Shown: piece after piece, positions 14,596 through 23,454 of the stretch
Numbering within the stretch: position 1 is the stretch's first letter
Layout of the letters: the number at the start of each line of letters is the position of its first letter
Assembly (NCBI GenBank): GCA_947624265.1
Contig: CANQJQ010000005.1
Location: 1-36,885, forward strand
Reading direction: 5' to 3'
Source: Candidatus Gastranaerophilales bacterium
GTDB taxonomy: Bacteria > Cyanobacteriota > Vampirovibrionia > Gastranaerophilales > Gastranaerophilaceae
DNA: 36,885 nt
The notes under the pieces: model-generated
Databases searched by the model: none
Told to the model about the DNA's origin: nothing
Seen by the model: only the letters and a program-made list of their open reading frames with translations
Made by a program: the position numbers and the translations under genes

Positions 14596-15591
14596 GTGGA
14601 AGGATTTGAAAGCTGCAGTTATATAGAGCACGGAATGGTTCTTGACCATTGCAACAGAATTCGTTCATGCAATAATTTTAACCCCAGGTATGGCGGAAGA
14701 CCGATAATATACGAAAATTATCACGGCGAAAAAATAAATTGGAAAGAATTTTTTGATATTAAAAGAAAAGAACGCCAAAAATACAGAGAAAATTCCTGTC
14801 CTGATTTGTGCAAAGATTGCGTAAATACTTCATTTAAAAATTGGGATGATGAGGATTATATAGATTATTTGCTTTTAACCCCTTGGGTGCCTTGCAATTC
14901 AAACTGTATATACTGCCAAGCGCCAAGAGATAAAGAAGTTTTAGATAATACAAAAGTATATAAAGTTTTGCCTCTTGTAAAAGATATGATTAAGAATAAC
15001 ATTCTAAAAAAAGACGGCACAATTGATTTCGCAGGCGGAGAACCCACTATTTACAGAGAATTTGAAGCTCTTCTAAAAGAGTTTATAAATAACGATTTTA
15101 CTAAAATTATAATTCATACAAATGCAATCAAAAAGAGTCCCGCAATTATAAAAGGACTTAAAAAAGGAGTAATCAGGGTACTTGTTTCAATAGATGCGGG
15201 TTCAAAAGAAATACACAAAAAAGTAAAACAAGTTAATTCTTATGATAAAGTTTGGAAGAACTTAGAAGAATATGCAAAAATTCAACCTGAAGGCGCTGAC
15301 TGGGTTAAAGCTAAATATATTATAGTTCCCAAGCTTAACGATTCAGAGGAAGAAATTAATCTTTGGCTTGAAAAATGTAAATCAATAAATATAAAAAGCG
15401 TCGTATTAAATTTGGATTTTAATTGGATTATGCAAAATGTTGATAACGATTTAATGCCAATATATAATCTAATGAAATATACTCAAAACAGAGCATGGGA
15501 GCTTGGTATAAATTGCGAGCTTTACGGACAAATTTTTCAAGTAAAATGTGAAGTAGAAAAAACAAGAGAAGAAAATATAGCCGGATTCTAA
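14596..15591 (+). CDS. Radical SAM protein, tandem paralog 3 (GTG start)
   Basis: Third paralog, 331 residues from the chosen start. Two GTG codons lie in tandem (14593 and 14596). The second gives better spacing to AAGGGG and places the first cysteine at residue 7, as in paralog 2. C100, C104, C107 (CNSNCIYC) bind the SAM cluster, and FAGGEPTIY is the glycine motif. N-terminal C7, C25, C72 and C75 match the sisters. The CC pair of the sisters is replaced by a single C25, which points to the second cysteine as the real ligand. Part of its C-terminal half is nearly identical at DNA level to paralog 1. The dehydrogenase gene follows after 1 nt. Confidence 0.87.
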   Translation: MEGFESCSYIEHGMVLDHCNRIRSCNNFNPRYGGRPIIYENYHGEKINWKEFFDIKRKERQKYRENSCPDLCKDCVNTSFKNWDDEDYIDYLLLTPWVPCNSNCIYCQAPRDKEVLDNTKVYKVLPLVKDMIKNNILKKDGTIDFAGGEPTIYREFEALLKEFINNDFTKIIIHTNAIKKSPAIIKGLKKGVIRVLVSIDAGSKEIHKKVKQVNSYDKVWKNLEEYAKIQPEGADWVKAKYIIVPKLNDSEEEINLWLEKCKSINIKSVVLNLDFNWIMQNVDNDLMPIYNLMKYTQNRAWELGINCELYGQIFQVKCEVEKTREENIAGF

Positions 15592-15592
15592 T

Positions 15593-16573
15593 ATGAAAAT
15601 AACAATTTATGAAAAAAGACCATACGAAAATAATATAATACAAGAATATAAAAATTTAAAAGATATTGAATTTGTTACAACAGAGGAAATACTTGATAAT
15701 AATACAATTGACTTGTGTAAAGGTTCAGACGGCATAACCATTCTGGGATACAGTTGTTTAGATACGAATTTATTAGATAAAATAAAAGAAAACGGAGTCA
15801 AATATATTTCAACAAGAACGATTGGTTTTAATCACATAGATATTGAATATGCAAAGAAAATTGGATTAAAAGTCAGTAATGTAACTTATGCTCCAAACGG
15901 TGTTGCAGACTTTACCATAATGTTAATGCTTATAAGCATCAGGAAATATAAACCTGCAATGTGGCGGCAAAATGTTAATGATTACACTCTTAACGGATTA
16001 ATGGGCAGGGAAATGCGCAATTTAACTGTTGGTGTAATCGGTACGGGCAGGATAGGCGCAACTGTAATAAAAAACTTATCAGGATTCGGATGCAAAATTC
16101 TAGCATTTGATAAGTATAAAAATCCGGCTGTTGAAAATTATGCAAAATATACAAGTTTTGATGAATTGCTTAATAATAGTGATATTATAACAATTCATGT
16201 GCCTCTAACTCAAGAAAACAGGGGAATTATTAATAAAAATAATATTTCCAAGATGAAAACAGGCGTAGTTATAATAAATACGGCAAGAAGTGAACTGGCC
16301 AACATCCAAGATTTAATTGAAGGAATAGAAACAGAAAAAATAGGTGCACTTGCGCTTGATGTCTTTGAAAATGAAGATGAAATATATCATCATTATTTAT
16401 CTACAGATATTATTAAGAACAAAGATATGGCTTATTTAAGACAATTTCCGAATGTGGTTTTAACTCAACACATGGCTTTTTTTACAGACGGAGCAACGGA
16501 AGAAATGATAAGAAACTCCATTGAAAGTTTAATAAGCTTCAAACAAACAGATACATGTAAAAATGAATTATGA
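15593..16573 (+). CDS. VanH-like D-2-hydroxyacid (D-lactate) dehydrogenase
   Basis: NAD-dependent dehydrogenase that interconverts a 2-oxo acid and a D-2-hydroxy acid, probably pyruvate and D-lactate. It has 326 residues. The substrate-domain segment VKYISTRTIGFNHID and the nucleotide motif GTGRIG (150-155) closely resemble VanH and fermentative D-lactate dehydrogenases. The catalytic triad can be placed at R232, E261 and H293. The usual Gly after the catalytic Arg (NTARG) is Ser here (NTARS). The gene follows the third radical SAM gene after 1 nt with only a weak binding site, so it is probably translationally coupled. No VanA-type ligase or VanX is seen. A role tied to the radical SAM genes is inference. 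Confidence 0.88.
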   Translation: MKITIYEKRPYENNIIQEYKNLKDIEFVTTEEILDNNTIDLCKGSDGITILGYSCLDTNLLDKIKENGVKYISTRTIGFNHIDIEYAKKIGLKVSNVTYAPNGVADFTIMLMLISIRKYKPAMWRQNVNDYTLNGLMGREMRNLTVGVIGTGRIGATVIKNLSGFGCKILAFDKYKNPAVENYAKYTSFDELLNNSDIITIHVPLTQENRGIINKNNISKMKTGVVIINTARSELANIQDLIEGIETEKIGALALDVFENEDEIYHHYLSTDIIKNKDMAYLRQFPNVVLTQHMAFFTDGATEEMIRNSIESLISFKQTDTCKNEL

Positions 16574-16607
16574 TATAAAAATTTCCGTTACATATCAACA
16601 TGTTTGA

Positions 16608-16648
16608 TTTACATTTAAATTCCAAATGATGTAAAATACTAATATAAT
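16608..16648 (+). promoter_or_regulatory. Promoter region of dnaE
   Basis: TTTACA (16608-16613) and TAAAAT (16632-16637) are spaced 18 nt. A second, perfect TATAAT lies at 16643-16648. A start from either supports the dnaE ATG at 16674; the second would place the transcript start downstream of the upstream ATG at 16650. Confidence 0.45.
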
Positions 16649-16673
16649 AATGTCAGGATTAAGGGATTTTGTG

Positions 16674-19600
16674 ATGCGGTATGTACCATTGCATGTACAC
16701 TCAGAATACAGTTTACTTGATGGGGCAATAAGGAATAAAGAACTTATAAAATTTGCTCAGGACAATAATTTTGAAGCCGTTGCCGTTACAGACCACGGAG
16801 TTATGTACGGAGCAATTGAGTTATACAGGCTGGCAAAAGAAAATCAATTTAAAGTGCTTCTTGGTTGTGAATTTTATGTCCTGCACGGAGATATAACTCA
16901 AAAAGATTCAACAAACAGAGAACTTTATCACTTGGTTTTATTGGCAAAAAATAATGAAGGATATCAAAATCTTGTTAAGCTTGTATCTATAGCTCATATA
17001 GAAGGCTTCTATTATAAACCGCGTATTAACAGAGAAATATTAGAACAGCACTCGGAAGGCCTTATATGTTTATCTGCATGCCTTCAGGGAGAGTTGGCTC
17101 AGGATATATTAAACGGAAATAAACAAGGTGCCCGTGAAACTGCAAAATGGTATAAAAATCTTTTTAAAGATGATTATTATATCGAACTTCAAGACCACAG
17201 ACTGGAAGATCAAAAGAAATCCAATCCTGAATTGATAGCAATCGCAAAAGAACTTGATATTCCGCTTGTTATTACTAATGACAGCCACTACCTGAGAAAA
17301 GAAGACGCATCTTGGCATGACACTTTACTTTGCATACAAACTAACGCTTTAAAAGAAGAAGAAAACAGATTTAGATTTCCTAATAATGAATTCTACGTAA
17401 AAACGGTTGATGAACTTAGAGAAGCGTTTAAATGGCTTGACTCTGAAACATTTGAGGAAGCAATTGAAAATACTGCAAGAATTGCAGATAAATGCCACGT
17501 AATAATTAAAATGGGAGAAAATATTCTTCCCTCTTTTGATGTTCCGGCTAATCATACAATTGCATCATATTTAAATTACCTTGTGCGAAAAGGATTGGAT
17601 GAAAGATATAAAACCGTTACTCCCGAAATTGAAGAGCGCTACAAGTATGAATTAGATGTTATAAACAAGATGGGATTTGATGCATACTTCTTAATTGTAT
17701 GGGATTTTATAAATTACTCAAAAACGCACGGTATTCCTGTAGGTCCGGGCAGAGGTTCAGCTGCAGGCAGTCTTGTTGCTTATGCACTTGGCATAACAGA
17801 TCTTGACCCTATTGCCCACCACTTATTGTTCGAAAGATTTTTAAACCCCGAACGTATAAGTATGCCTGATGTCGATATTGATTTTGGCGACGGCAGAGAA
17901 AAAGTTATTGATTATGTAACGGATAAGTACGGAAAAGACAAAGTATGCCAAATAATTACATTTGGCACTTTATCCGCTAAAGCTGCAATAAAAGCAGTTG
18001 CAAGAGTTATGAATCTCCCGTTTGAAATATCCAACAGAGTAAGCCAATATGTTCCCTCCGAAGTCGGAATGACTATTGATAAAGCACTTGAAGTTTCTGT
18101 TGACTTTAAAAAGGTATATGAAGAAGATGCTCTTATAAGACAAATTATTGATGAAGCCCGAAATATTGAAGGTTTAAAACAAAATACGGGCATGCATGCC
18201 GCAGGTGTTATTATTTCACACCAGCCTCTGGATGAAATAGTTCCCGTTCAATACGCAAAAGAAGGTAATGTTATTACCGAATATCCAAAAGAAGACTGTG
18301 AAAAAATCGGCCTTTTAAAAATGGACTTCCTTGGCCTTAAAAACTTAACTATTATTATGCAGACTCTTGAATTAATAAAAGAACGGCATGGAATTGATAT
18401 TGATATAAATAATATTCCGTTAGATGACCCTGATGTATATAAAATGCTGATTAACGGAAATACAGACGGAGTATTCCAGTTAGAATCGTCAGGTATGAAA
18501 AAATTGGTAAGAGATTTAAAACCTTCAGTATTTGAAGATTTAGGTGCTCTTGTTGCCCTGTTTCGTCCGGGCCCGTTAGAATCAGGGATGATTACGGATT
18601 TTGTCGAAAGAAAACACGGCAGACAAAAAATTACATACGCACATCCTTTACTTGAAAAAGTACTAAAAGATACCTACGGAACTATAGTATATCAGGAACA
18701 GATTATGCAAATTTTCCAGGTTCTTGCAGATTATACTCTCGGCGAAGCTGATATGGTAAGACGTATGATGGGTAAGAAAAAACTGGAGGAGATGGCTAAA
18801 CAAAAAGTCCGTTTTGTTGAAGCGGCATCTAAAAAAGGTATGACAAAGCAAGCGGCGGATGAATTGTTCGGACAAATTGAAAGTTTTGCTAAGTACTGCT
18901 TTAACAGGTCTCACTCTGCTTGCTACGCATTTGTAGCTTATCAAACAGCATATTTAAAAGCACATTATCCTGTTGAATACATTTGTGCAATGCTATCTAA
19001 TTCCAAAGATGATTTGGAAAAAATTCAACTATATATCTCAGAAGCACAAAAGCAGGGAATTAAAGTTCTACCGCCCGATATTAATAAATCAAATGCAGAA
19101 TTTACTCCTGACGGAAACAATATAAGGTTTGGTTTAAATTCAATAAAAGGTATAGGGGAAGCAGTATTAAAAGACATATTGGAAGAACGCAAGAATAACG
19201 GAGAATTTAAATCAATTGCCGATTTTACGCAAAGAATAAACCCGAGAATTATTAACAGAAAAGCACTTGAAAACTTTACAAGAGCAGGTGCATTATGCTG
19301 TTTAGAACCTTGCAGAAAAAAAATATTCAATAATATAGATAATATATTGCAAGCTGCTGCAAAAGAAACCGAAGCTAAAGAATTAGGACAAGTAAGTTTA
19401 TTTGCGGGTTTAAATGAAAACTCGTCAGGTAACAGCTACCAAATGCGTTCTTTTGAATTATTCGGTTCGGATGAAGAATTTTCTGACAGAGAAATCCAAG
19501 AGTTTGAAAAAGAATATTTAGGTTTTTATGTTACCTCCCATCCTTTGGAATCTATAAAAGATAAACTTCCCTTCCTTACAACACATAATATTAGTGAGCT

Positions 19601-20117
19601 TTCGGATATAAAAAATGATTCATTTGTTACAATATGCGGTCTTTTAAGTTCAGTAAGACAAATAGCAACTAAAAAAGATCCTACCAAATTTTTAAAAGCC
19701 GGTGTAATTGAAGACTTAACAGGCGAAATTCCTTTTGTTGCATTCCATAAAACACTGCAAACTTGCAATTCTTTTTTAGAGCCCGAAAAAAAAGTTATTA
19801 TTTCAGGCAAATATCAAAAAAAAGATGAAGATAATACGCAAATTATCGTTGAGAATGTAAAACCTGTTGAAAATAGTAATATAGTATCAATATCATTCAA
19901 AAAAGAGCTGCCATTTGAAACGGTTATTGCAATCAAAGATGAATTATGCAATTTTAAAGGAACTGATCCTTTAATTATAAATACCTTAGATAACGGTCAA
20001 AAATCAAGAATATTGGCATCATCAAATTTTTGGCTTAATGCTTCAAATGATTTAGTTCAAGATTTAGAACGAAAATTTTCCGATATTATTAATATAAGTA
20101 TTAATTCGCTTGAGTAG
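16674..20117 (+). CDS. dnaE: DNA polymerase III subunit alpha (DnaE)
   Basis: Replicative polymerase of the C family, 1147 residues from the chosen start. The N-terminal PHP domain begins with PLHVHSEYSLLDG. The fingers/palm segment GPGRGSAAGSLVAYALG precedes the catalytic PDVDIDFGDG, with D399, D401 and D403. Further conserved blocks are TGMHAAGV, LFRPGPLESGMI, YQEQIMQI and FNRSHSACYAFVAYQTAYLKAHYP. A tandem helix-hairpin-helix (GLNSIKGIGE) and an OB domain (FVTICGLLSSVRQ) complete the DnaE1 layout. I chose the ATG at 16674 because AAGGGA lies 7 nt upstream; the in-frame ATG at 16650 has no binding site and overlaps the promoter. The 3' end overlaps the convergent HD-GYP gene by 17 nt. Confidence 0.97.
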   Translation: MRYVPLHVHSEYSLLDGAIRNKELIKFAQDNNFEAVAVTDHGVMYGAIELYRLAKENQFKVLLGCEFYVLHGDITQKDSTNRELYHLVLLAKNNEGYQNLVKLVSIAHIEGFYYKPRINREILEQHSEGLICLSACLQGELAQDILNGNKQGARETAKWYKNLFKDDYYIELQDHRLEDQKKSNPELIAIAKELDIPLVITNDSHYLRKEDASWHDTLLCIQTNALKEEENRFRFPNNEFYVKTVDELREAFKWLDSETFEEAIENTARIADKCHVIIKMGENILPSFDVPANHTIASYLNYLVRKGLDERYKTVTPEIEERYKYELDVINKMGFDAYFLIVWDFINYSKTHGIPVGPGRGSAAGSLVAYALGITDLDPIAHHLLFERFLNPERISMPDVDIDFGDGREKVIDYVTDKYGKDKVCQIITFGTLSAKAAIKAVARVMNLPFEISNRVSQYVPSEVGMTIDKALEVSVDFKKVYEEDALIRQIIDEARNIEGLKQNTGMHAAGVIISHQPLDEIVPVQYAKEGNVITEYPKEDCEKIGLLKMDFLGLKNLTIIMQTLELIKERHGIDIDINNIPLDDPDVYKMLINGNTDGVFQLESSGMKKLVRDLKPSVFEDLGALVALFRPGPLESGMITDFVERKHGRQKITYAHPLLEKVLKDTYGTIVYQEQIMQIFQVLADYTLGEADMVRRMMGKKKLEEMAKQKVRFVEAASKKGMTKQAADELFGQIESFAKYCFNRSHSACYAFVAYQTAYLKAHYPVEYICAMLSNSKDDLEKIQLYISEAQKQGIKVLPPDINKSNAEFTPDGNNIRFGLNSIKGIGEAVLKDILEERKNNGEFKSIADFTQRINPRIINRKALENFTRAGALCCLEPCRKKIFNNIDNILQAAAKETEAKELGQVSLFAGLNENSSGNSYQMRSFELFGSDEEFSDREIQEFEKEYLGFYVTSHPLESIKDKLPFLTTHNISELSDIKNDSFVTICGLLSSVRQIATKKDPTKFLKAGVIEDLTGEIPFVAFHKTLQTCNSFLEPEKKVIISGKYQKKDEDNTQIIVENVKPVENSNIVSISFKKELPFETVIAIKDELCNFKGTDPLIINTLDNGQKSRILASSNFWLNASNDLVQDLERKFSDIINISINSLE

Positions 20118-21228
20118 ATGCTTCTGACGTAATCTTAAAATCTATATTTTTAACCAAGAAAGAATATTTTTTATAAGCTTCTTCGGGATTTTTTCTGGCT
20201 TCATCTATTTTATCGGACAAACTGACAAAAAGTTTTGCTAAAGTAGGGTCAAATTGCGTACCTGCACACCTTTCTATTTCCGATATCGCATATTCGTGCG
20301 ACAAGGCTGTTCTGTAAGGTCTTGTTGAAGTCATAGCATCATAAGTATCGGCTAAGGCTATAATTCTTCCTGCAAACGGAATAGCTTCACCTTTTAATCC
20401 GTCGGGATATCCTGTTCCATCCCACTTTTCATGATGGGCTTTTACCCATTCGGATATCATTTGCAGTTTTTTAATATTAAATACTATCTTACCGCCGCGA
20501 ACCGGATGAGATTTCATTACCAGAAATTCTTCATCATTTAATTTTCCGTTTTTACATAATATACTTTTGGGCATTGCGATTTTACCTATATCATGCAATA
20601 AACCTGCTATTTCAATATCCTCCATAAAAGTTTCATCTAAGTTTAACTCTTTGGCTAAAATCATTGAATATAAAGTTACTCTTAACGAATGTCCGTTAGT
20701 ATATGCATCTTTCGTATCAAGAGCGTTGGATATAGCTCTAATAGTTTTATAGAATAATTCTCTCAGTTCATTATAATAAAGCTTGTTATTACTGCCCATA
20801 ATATATTTAGATATACCGCTTTCAACTGCAATCTTTAATTCTTCAGGCTCAAAAGGTTTTAATATATATTGGAATAAATCACAATCATTTATGGCAGATA
20901 CTAAAATATCAGTACCTACGTGACCTGTTAAAAGAATTTTAATTATTGAAGGATTTATATCTTTTACTTGTTTTAAAAATTCCGTACCTTCCATAACAGG
21001 CATTCTTTGGTCGCTAACAATAAGAGCAATTGAATCTTTATTTTGTTTAACCACCTCAAGTGCTTCAACACCATTATGCGCCGTTAAAAGATTGTATTGT
21101 CCCCTGAAAGTTCTTTTTAATAACTGCAGGTTATTTTCCTCATCGTCAACAATGAGAACTGTTTGTTTAGAATTATTTGATAAATTGAGAACACCGTCTA
21201 AATTGTCTTTTAAATCATCAACATTCAT
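20101..21228 (-). CDS. Response regulator with HD-GYP output domain (RpfG-like)
   Basis: Predicted cyclic-di-GMP phosphodiesterase controlled by phosphorylation. It has 375 residues from the chosen start. The REC domain (about 22-135) has acidic D28/D29, phospho-acceptor D73 (SDQRMP), T101 and K124. The HD-GYP domain (about 165-355) has HD at 212-213 (LLHDIGKI), HHE at 265-267 and GYP at 273-275, so the metal and GYP residues are complete. I prefer the ATG at 21228 with GGTGG upstream; a TTG six bases earlier is also in frame. The partner histidine kinase is not in the window. It has its own promoter and lies downstream of another HD-GYP gene on the same strand. Confidence 0.92.
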   Translation of the reverse strand: MNVDDLKDNLDGVLNLSNNSKQTVLIVDDEENNLQLLKRTFRGQYNLLTAHNGVEALEVVKQNKDSIALIVSDQRMPVMEGTEFLKQVKDINPSIIKILLTGHVGTDILVSAINDCDLFQYILKPFEPEELKIAVESGISKYIMGSNNKLYYNELRELFYKTIRAISNALDTKDAYTNGHSLRVTLYSMILAKELNLDETFMEDIEIAGLLHDIGKIAMPKSILCKNGKLNDEEFLVMKSHPVRGGKIVFNIKKLQMISEWVKAHHEKWDGTGYPDGLKGEAIPFAGRIIALADTYDAMTSTRPYRTALSHEYAISEIERCAGTQFDPTLAKLFVSLSDKIDEARKNPEEAYKKYSFLVKNIDFKITSEASTQAN

Positions 21229-21286
21229 TTTCAACTACCACCAAATATATATAACCTGTCGGAAGATATTAAATTAACTTTAGTAC

Positions 21287-21316
21287 ATTATAACATTATT
21301 TTACAAAAGTTAACAA
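21287..21316 (-). promoter_or_regulatory. Promoter of the REC-HD-GYP gene
   Basis: On the minus strand, TTGTTA (21311-21316) and a perfect TATAAT (21287-21292) are spaced 18 nt, about 60 nt before the start codon. The rest of the 229-nt gap (21235-21463) is AT-rich, with no gene seen and only an 8-bp CTTATAAG palindrome near 21385. Confidence 0.5.
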
Positions 21317-21463
21317 CTTAATATCATTTATTTATTAATATTCAAAATAATTTATTTCAATCTTAGAAGTACGATTTTGGGGACTTATAAGCCTAAAATA
21401 TTCAAGAAAAAATGCAAAAATTCTTAATTTAAATGAAAAATTGCCTTATTTCCATAAGAAAAT

Positions 21464-23326
21464 TTAGATTTTAGTAGCTAATGAAGGGGCAATTGAAATA
21501 AATTGTCTTACAAGTTCTTTATCCCATTGAGTGCCTGCGCCTTCTTCCAAAATAGAACAAGCCTTTTCCACACTTAAACCTTTTCTGTACGGTCTGTCGC
21601 TTATAAGTGCGTGATATGTATCAGCAATTGCAACAATTCTTGCAGCAAGAGGGATTTCTTCTCCTTTTAAACCGCATGGATACCCTTTGCCGTTCCATTG
21701 TTCGTGGTGATATTTAACAATAGGAATTAAATCATGTAAAAGCGGATTTGGTTCTAATATTTTTTGAACACCGATTGTAGGGTGTTGTTGTATTGTTTTA
21801 AATTCTTCATCCGTTAATTTATCAGGTTTTCTGAGAACATCTTCAGGTATACCTATTTTACCGATATCATGAAGTAAAGAGCCGAGTTTAATTCTTTCCA
21901 CTTCATTTTCCGGCAAATTAATTGCTTTCGCCAAGGCAACCGAATATCTGGATACAGAAGATGAATGATCTTTTGTATACTTATCCTTAGCATCAATCGC
22001 ACTTGCTAAAGAGGTTACAACTTCAATTAAGTGATTTCTTGATAAAATATTTTCATTTTGGAATTGGTCAACCAATGCTTCTTCAAAATTAATACCAAGC
22101 TGTGAATGTCTTTTTGCCATTACGGTAGCAAAAGAATTTAATGCCGTATCATCCCAGAAGTCATAATCCTGCGTGGATACTATTGTTGACCTGCCGTTTT
22201 TATATCCTTTTGTTTTAGAAACAAGCACTGCTTGCTCTGCCAATATAAGTAATTTTTCTTTATCCATTGAATCATCAGGATATGTTGAAATTCCGACAGA
22301 AACTTTATTTATAGGACCAATATCATCAATTAAACAGCAAGACAGTGAGTATGACAAATATTCTGCCATATATTTTGCTTCCTCTGCATTCATATTTTTG
22401 AAAATAACGGCAATCTTATCACCGCCATATCTTGCCGCAATATCATTCTTTTTCTTATTCTGATTTATAACGTGAGCAACAGTTTTTATTACTTCATCAC
22501 CCTTTGAGTGTCCGTATTCTCTGTTTATTTGCGACATATCATTTATATCAAGTATCATTACGGATACTTTTTGTTTTGCAGATTCAGCCGACTCCAATTC
22601 TTCGCTTAATACTTCGTGGAATTTTCTGTATGAATATAAATTTGTTAAGCTATCCATATTTGAACTTTGTGCAACTTTTTCATATAAAGAAGAATTTTGT
22701 ACAATTAAACCCAACTGGTATGAAGCTAATTCATATAAATTTATATGGTTTTGCACGTTATAATCACTTGCCAAACCTACACATATATTTTTACCTTGAA
22801 ATTTTATCGGAATAATTACACAAGGAAGTATATCCAAGGACGGTATTTTTAAGAAAGAGGAATTATTTATCGTTGTAATTTCACCGGAATTGAGTGCTTT
22901 TATAATTTCATTCTGGCTGTCATTCATAAATACTTTAAATGAATATACGCTTGAATTCTTATCTAAAAGTTTTATATTTATTGTATTGGATTTTTCATTT
23001 ATTATACCGAGTGCGGTATAAGTACAGTTTAAATAATTTACAAATAAGTTATGAAAACTGTTCAAACAATCTCTTAAATCTTTATGATTTTTAACGATTT
23101 CGTTTGTTTCTTTTATAAAACCGGCATAGTCAACTATTCCGTATGATTTATCCATATGGTGATTAATTATGTTATGAGGTTCTTTAACAGAGCTCACTCC
23201 ATTTCCAAGTACATTAATTTTTGCGATTAAACCCATATTATCAATGGGATTTGTAACAATTTTACTTGCGGGAGAGAGCTGTTTTTTCTGTTTATATGAA
23301 CTTTTTTCTTTCGTTTCTTTTTGCAT
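21464..23326 (-). CDS. GAF-GGDEF-HD-GYP signalling protein with degenerate GGDEF
   Basis: Multi-domain cyclic-di-GMP protein of 620 residues. The N-terminal 1-70 is low-complexity. A GAF-like sensor domain covers about 80-225. The GGDEF domain covers about 235-390, but its signature reads GGDKI (301-305). The catalytic Glu position is Lys, so cyclase activity is unlikely and a regulatory nucleotide-binding role is more plausible. The HD-GYP domain (about 440-610) is intact: LLHDIGKIGIPED, HHEQWNGKGYP. The net prediction is a phosphodiesterase, with GAF and GGDEF as sensors. The ATG follows AGGATTGG. No transmembrane helix is seen, so it is likely cytoplasmic. Confidence 0.9.
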   Translation of the reverse strand: MQKETKEKSSYKQKKQLSPASKIVTNPIDNMGLIAKINVLGNGVSSVKEPHNIINHHMDKSYGIVDYAGFIKETNEIVKNHKDLRDCLNSFHNLFVNYLNCTYTALGIINEKSNTINIKLLDKNSSVYSFKVFMNDSQNEIIKALNSGEITTINNSSFLKIPSLDILPCVIIPIKFQGKNICVGLASDYNVQNHINLYELASYQLGLIVQNSSLYEKVAQSSNMDSLTNLYSYRKFHEVLSEELESAESAKQKVSVMILDINDMSQINREYGHSKGDEVIKTVAHVINQNKKKNDIAARYGGDKIAVIFKNMNAEEAKYMAEYLSYSLSCCLIDDIGPINKVSVGISTYPDDSMDKEKLLILAEQAVLVSKTKGYKNGRSTIVSTQDYDFWDDTALNSFATVMAKRHSQLGINFEEALVDQFQNENILSRNHLIEVVTSLASAIDAKDKYTKDHSSSVSRYSVALAKAINLPENEVERIKLGSLLHDIGKIGIPEDVLRKPDKLTDEEFKTIQQHPTIGVQKILEPNPLLHDLIPIVKYHHEQWNGKGYPCGLKGEEIPLAARIVAIADTYHALISDRPYRKGLSVEKACSILEEGAGTQWDKELVRQFISIAPSLATKI

Positions 23327-23454
23327 TAACCAATCCTGATTACGTTTTATTATAAATCTATAAATGAAAAAATTTGCTTTTTTGTAATAAACTGTTACAA
23401 AATTATAATATCATGAGAATGGTTTCAACGGAGTAAAAATATAATAGATATATC

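Noticed and set aside
11049-15591. Complete RiPP biosynthesis cluster
   Set aside because: There is no recognisable precursor with a core and leader, no peptidase or dedicated exporter, and no RRE domain is evident. Only the small ORFs make the idea worth a test.
3531-16573. Vancomycin-type D-Ala-D-Lac resistance cluster (Ddl plus VanH-like enzyme)
   Set aside because: The two genes are 11 kb apart, Ddl keeps the D-Ala-D-Ala tyrosine, and no VanX, VanS or VanR is present.
16650-16673. Upstream ATG extension of DnaE
   Set aside because: It has no ribosome binding site and lies at the promoter. The ATG at 16674 follows AAGGGA and begins with the usual DnaE N-terminus.
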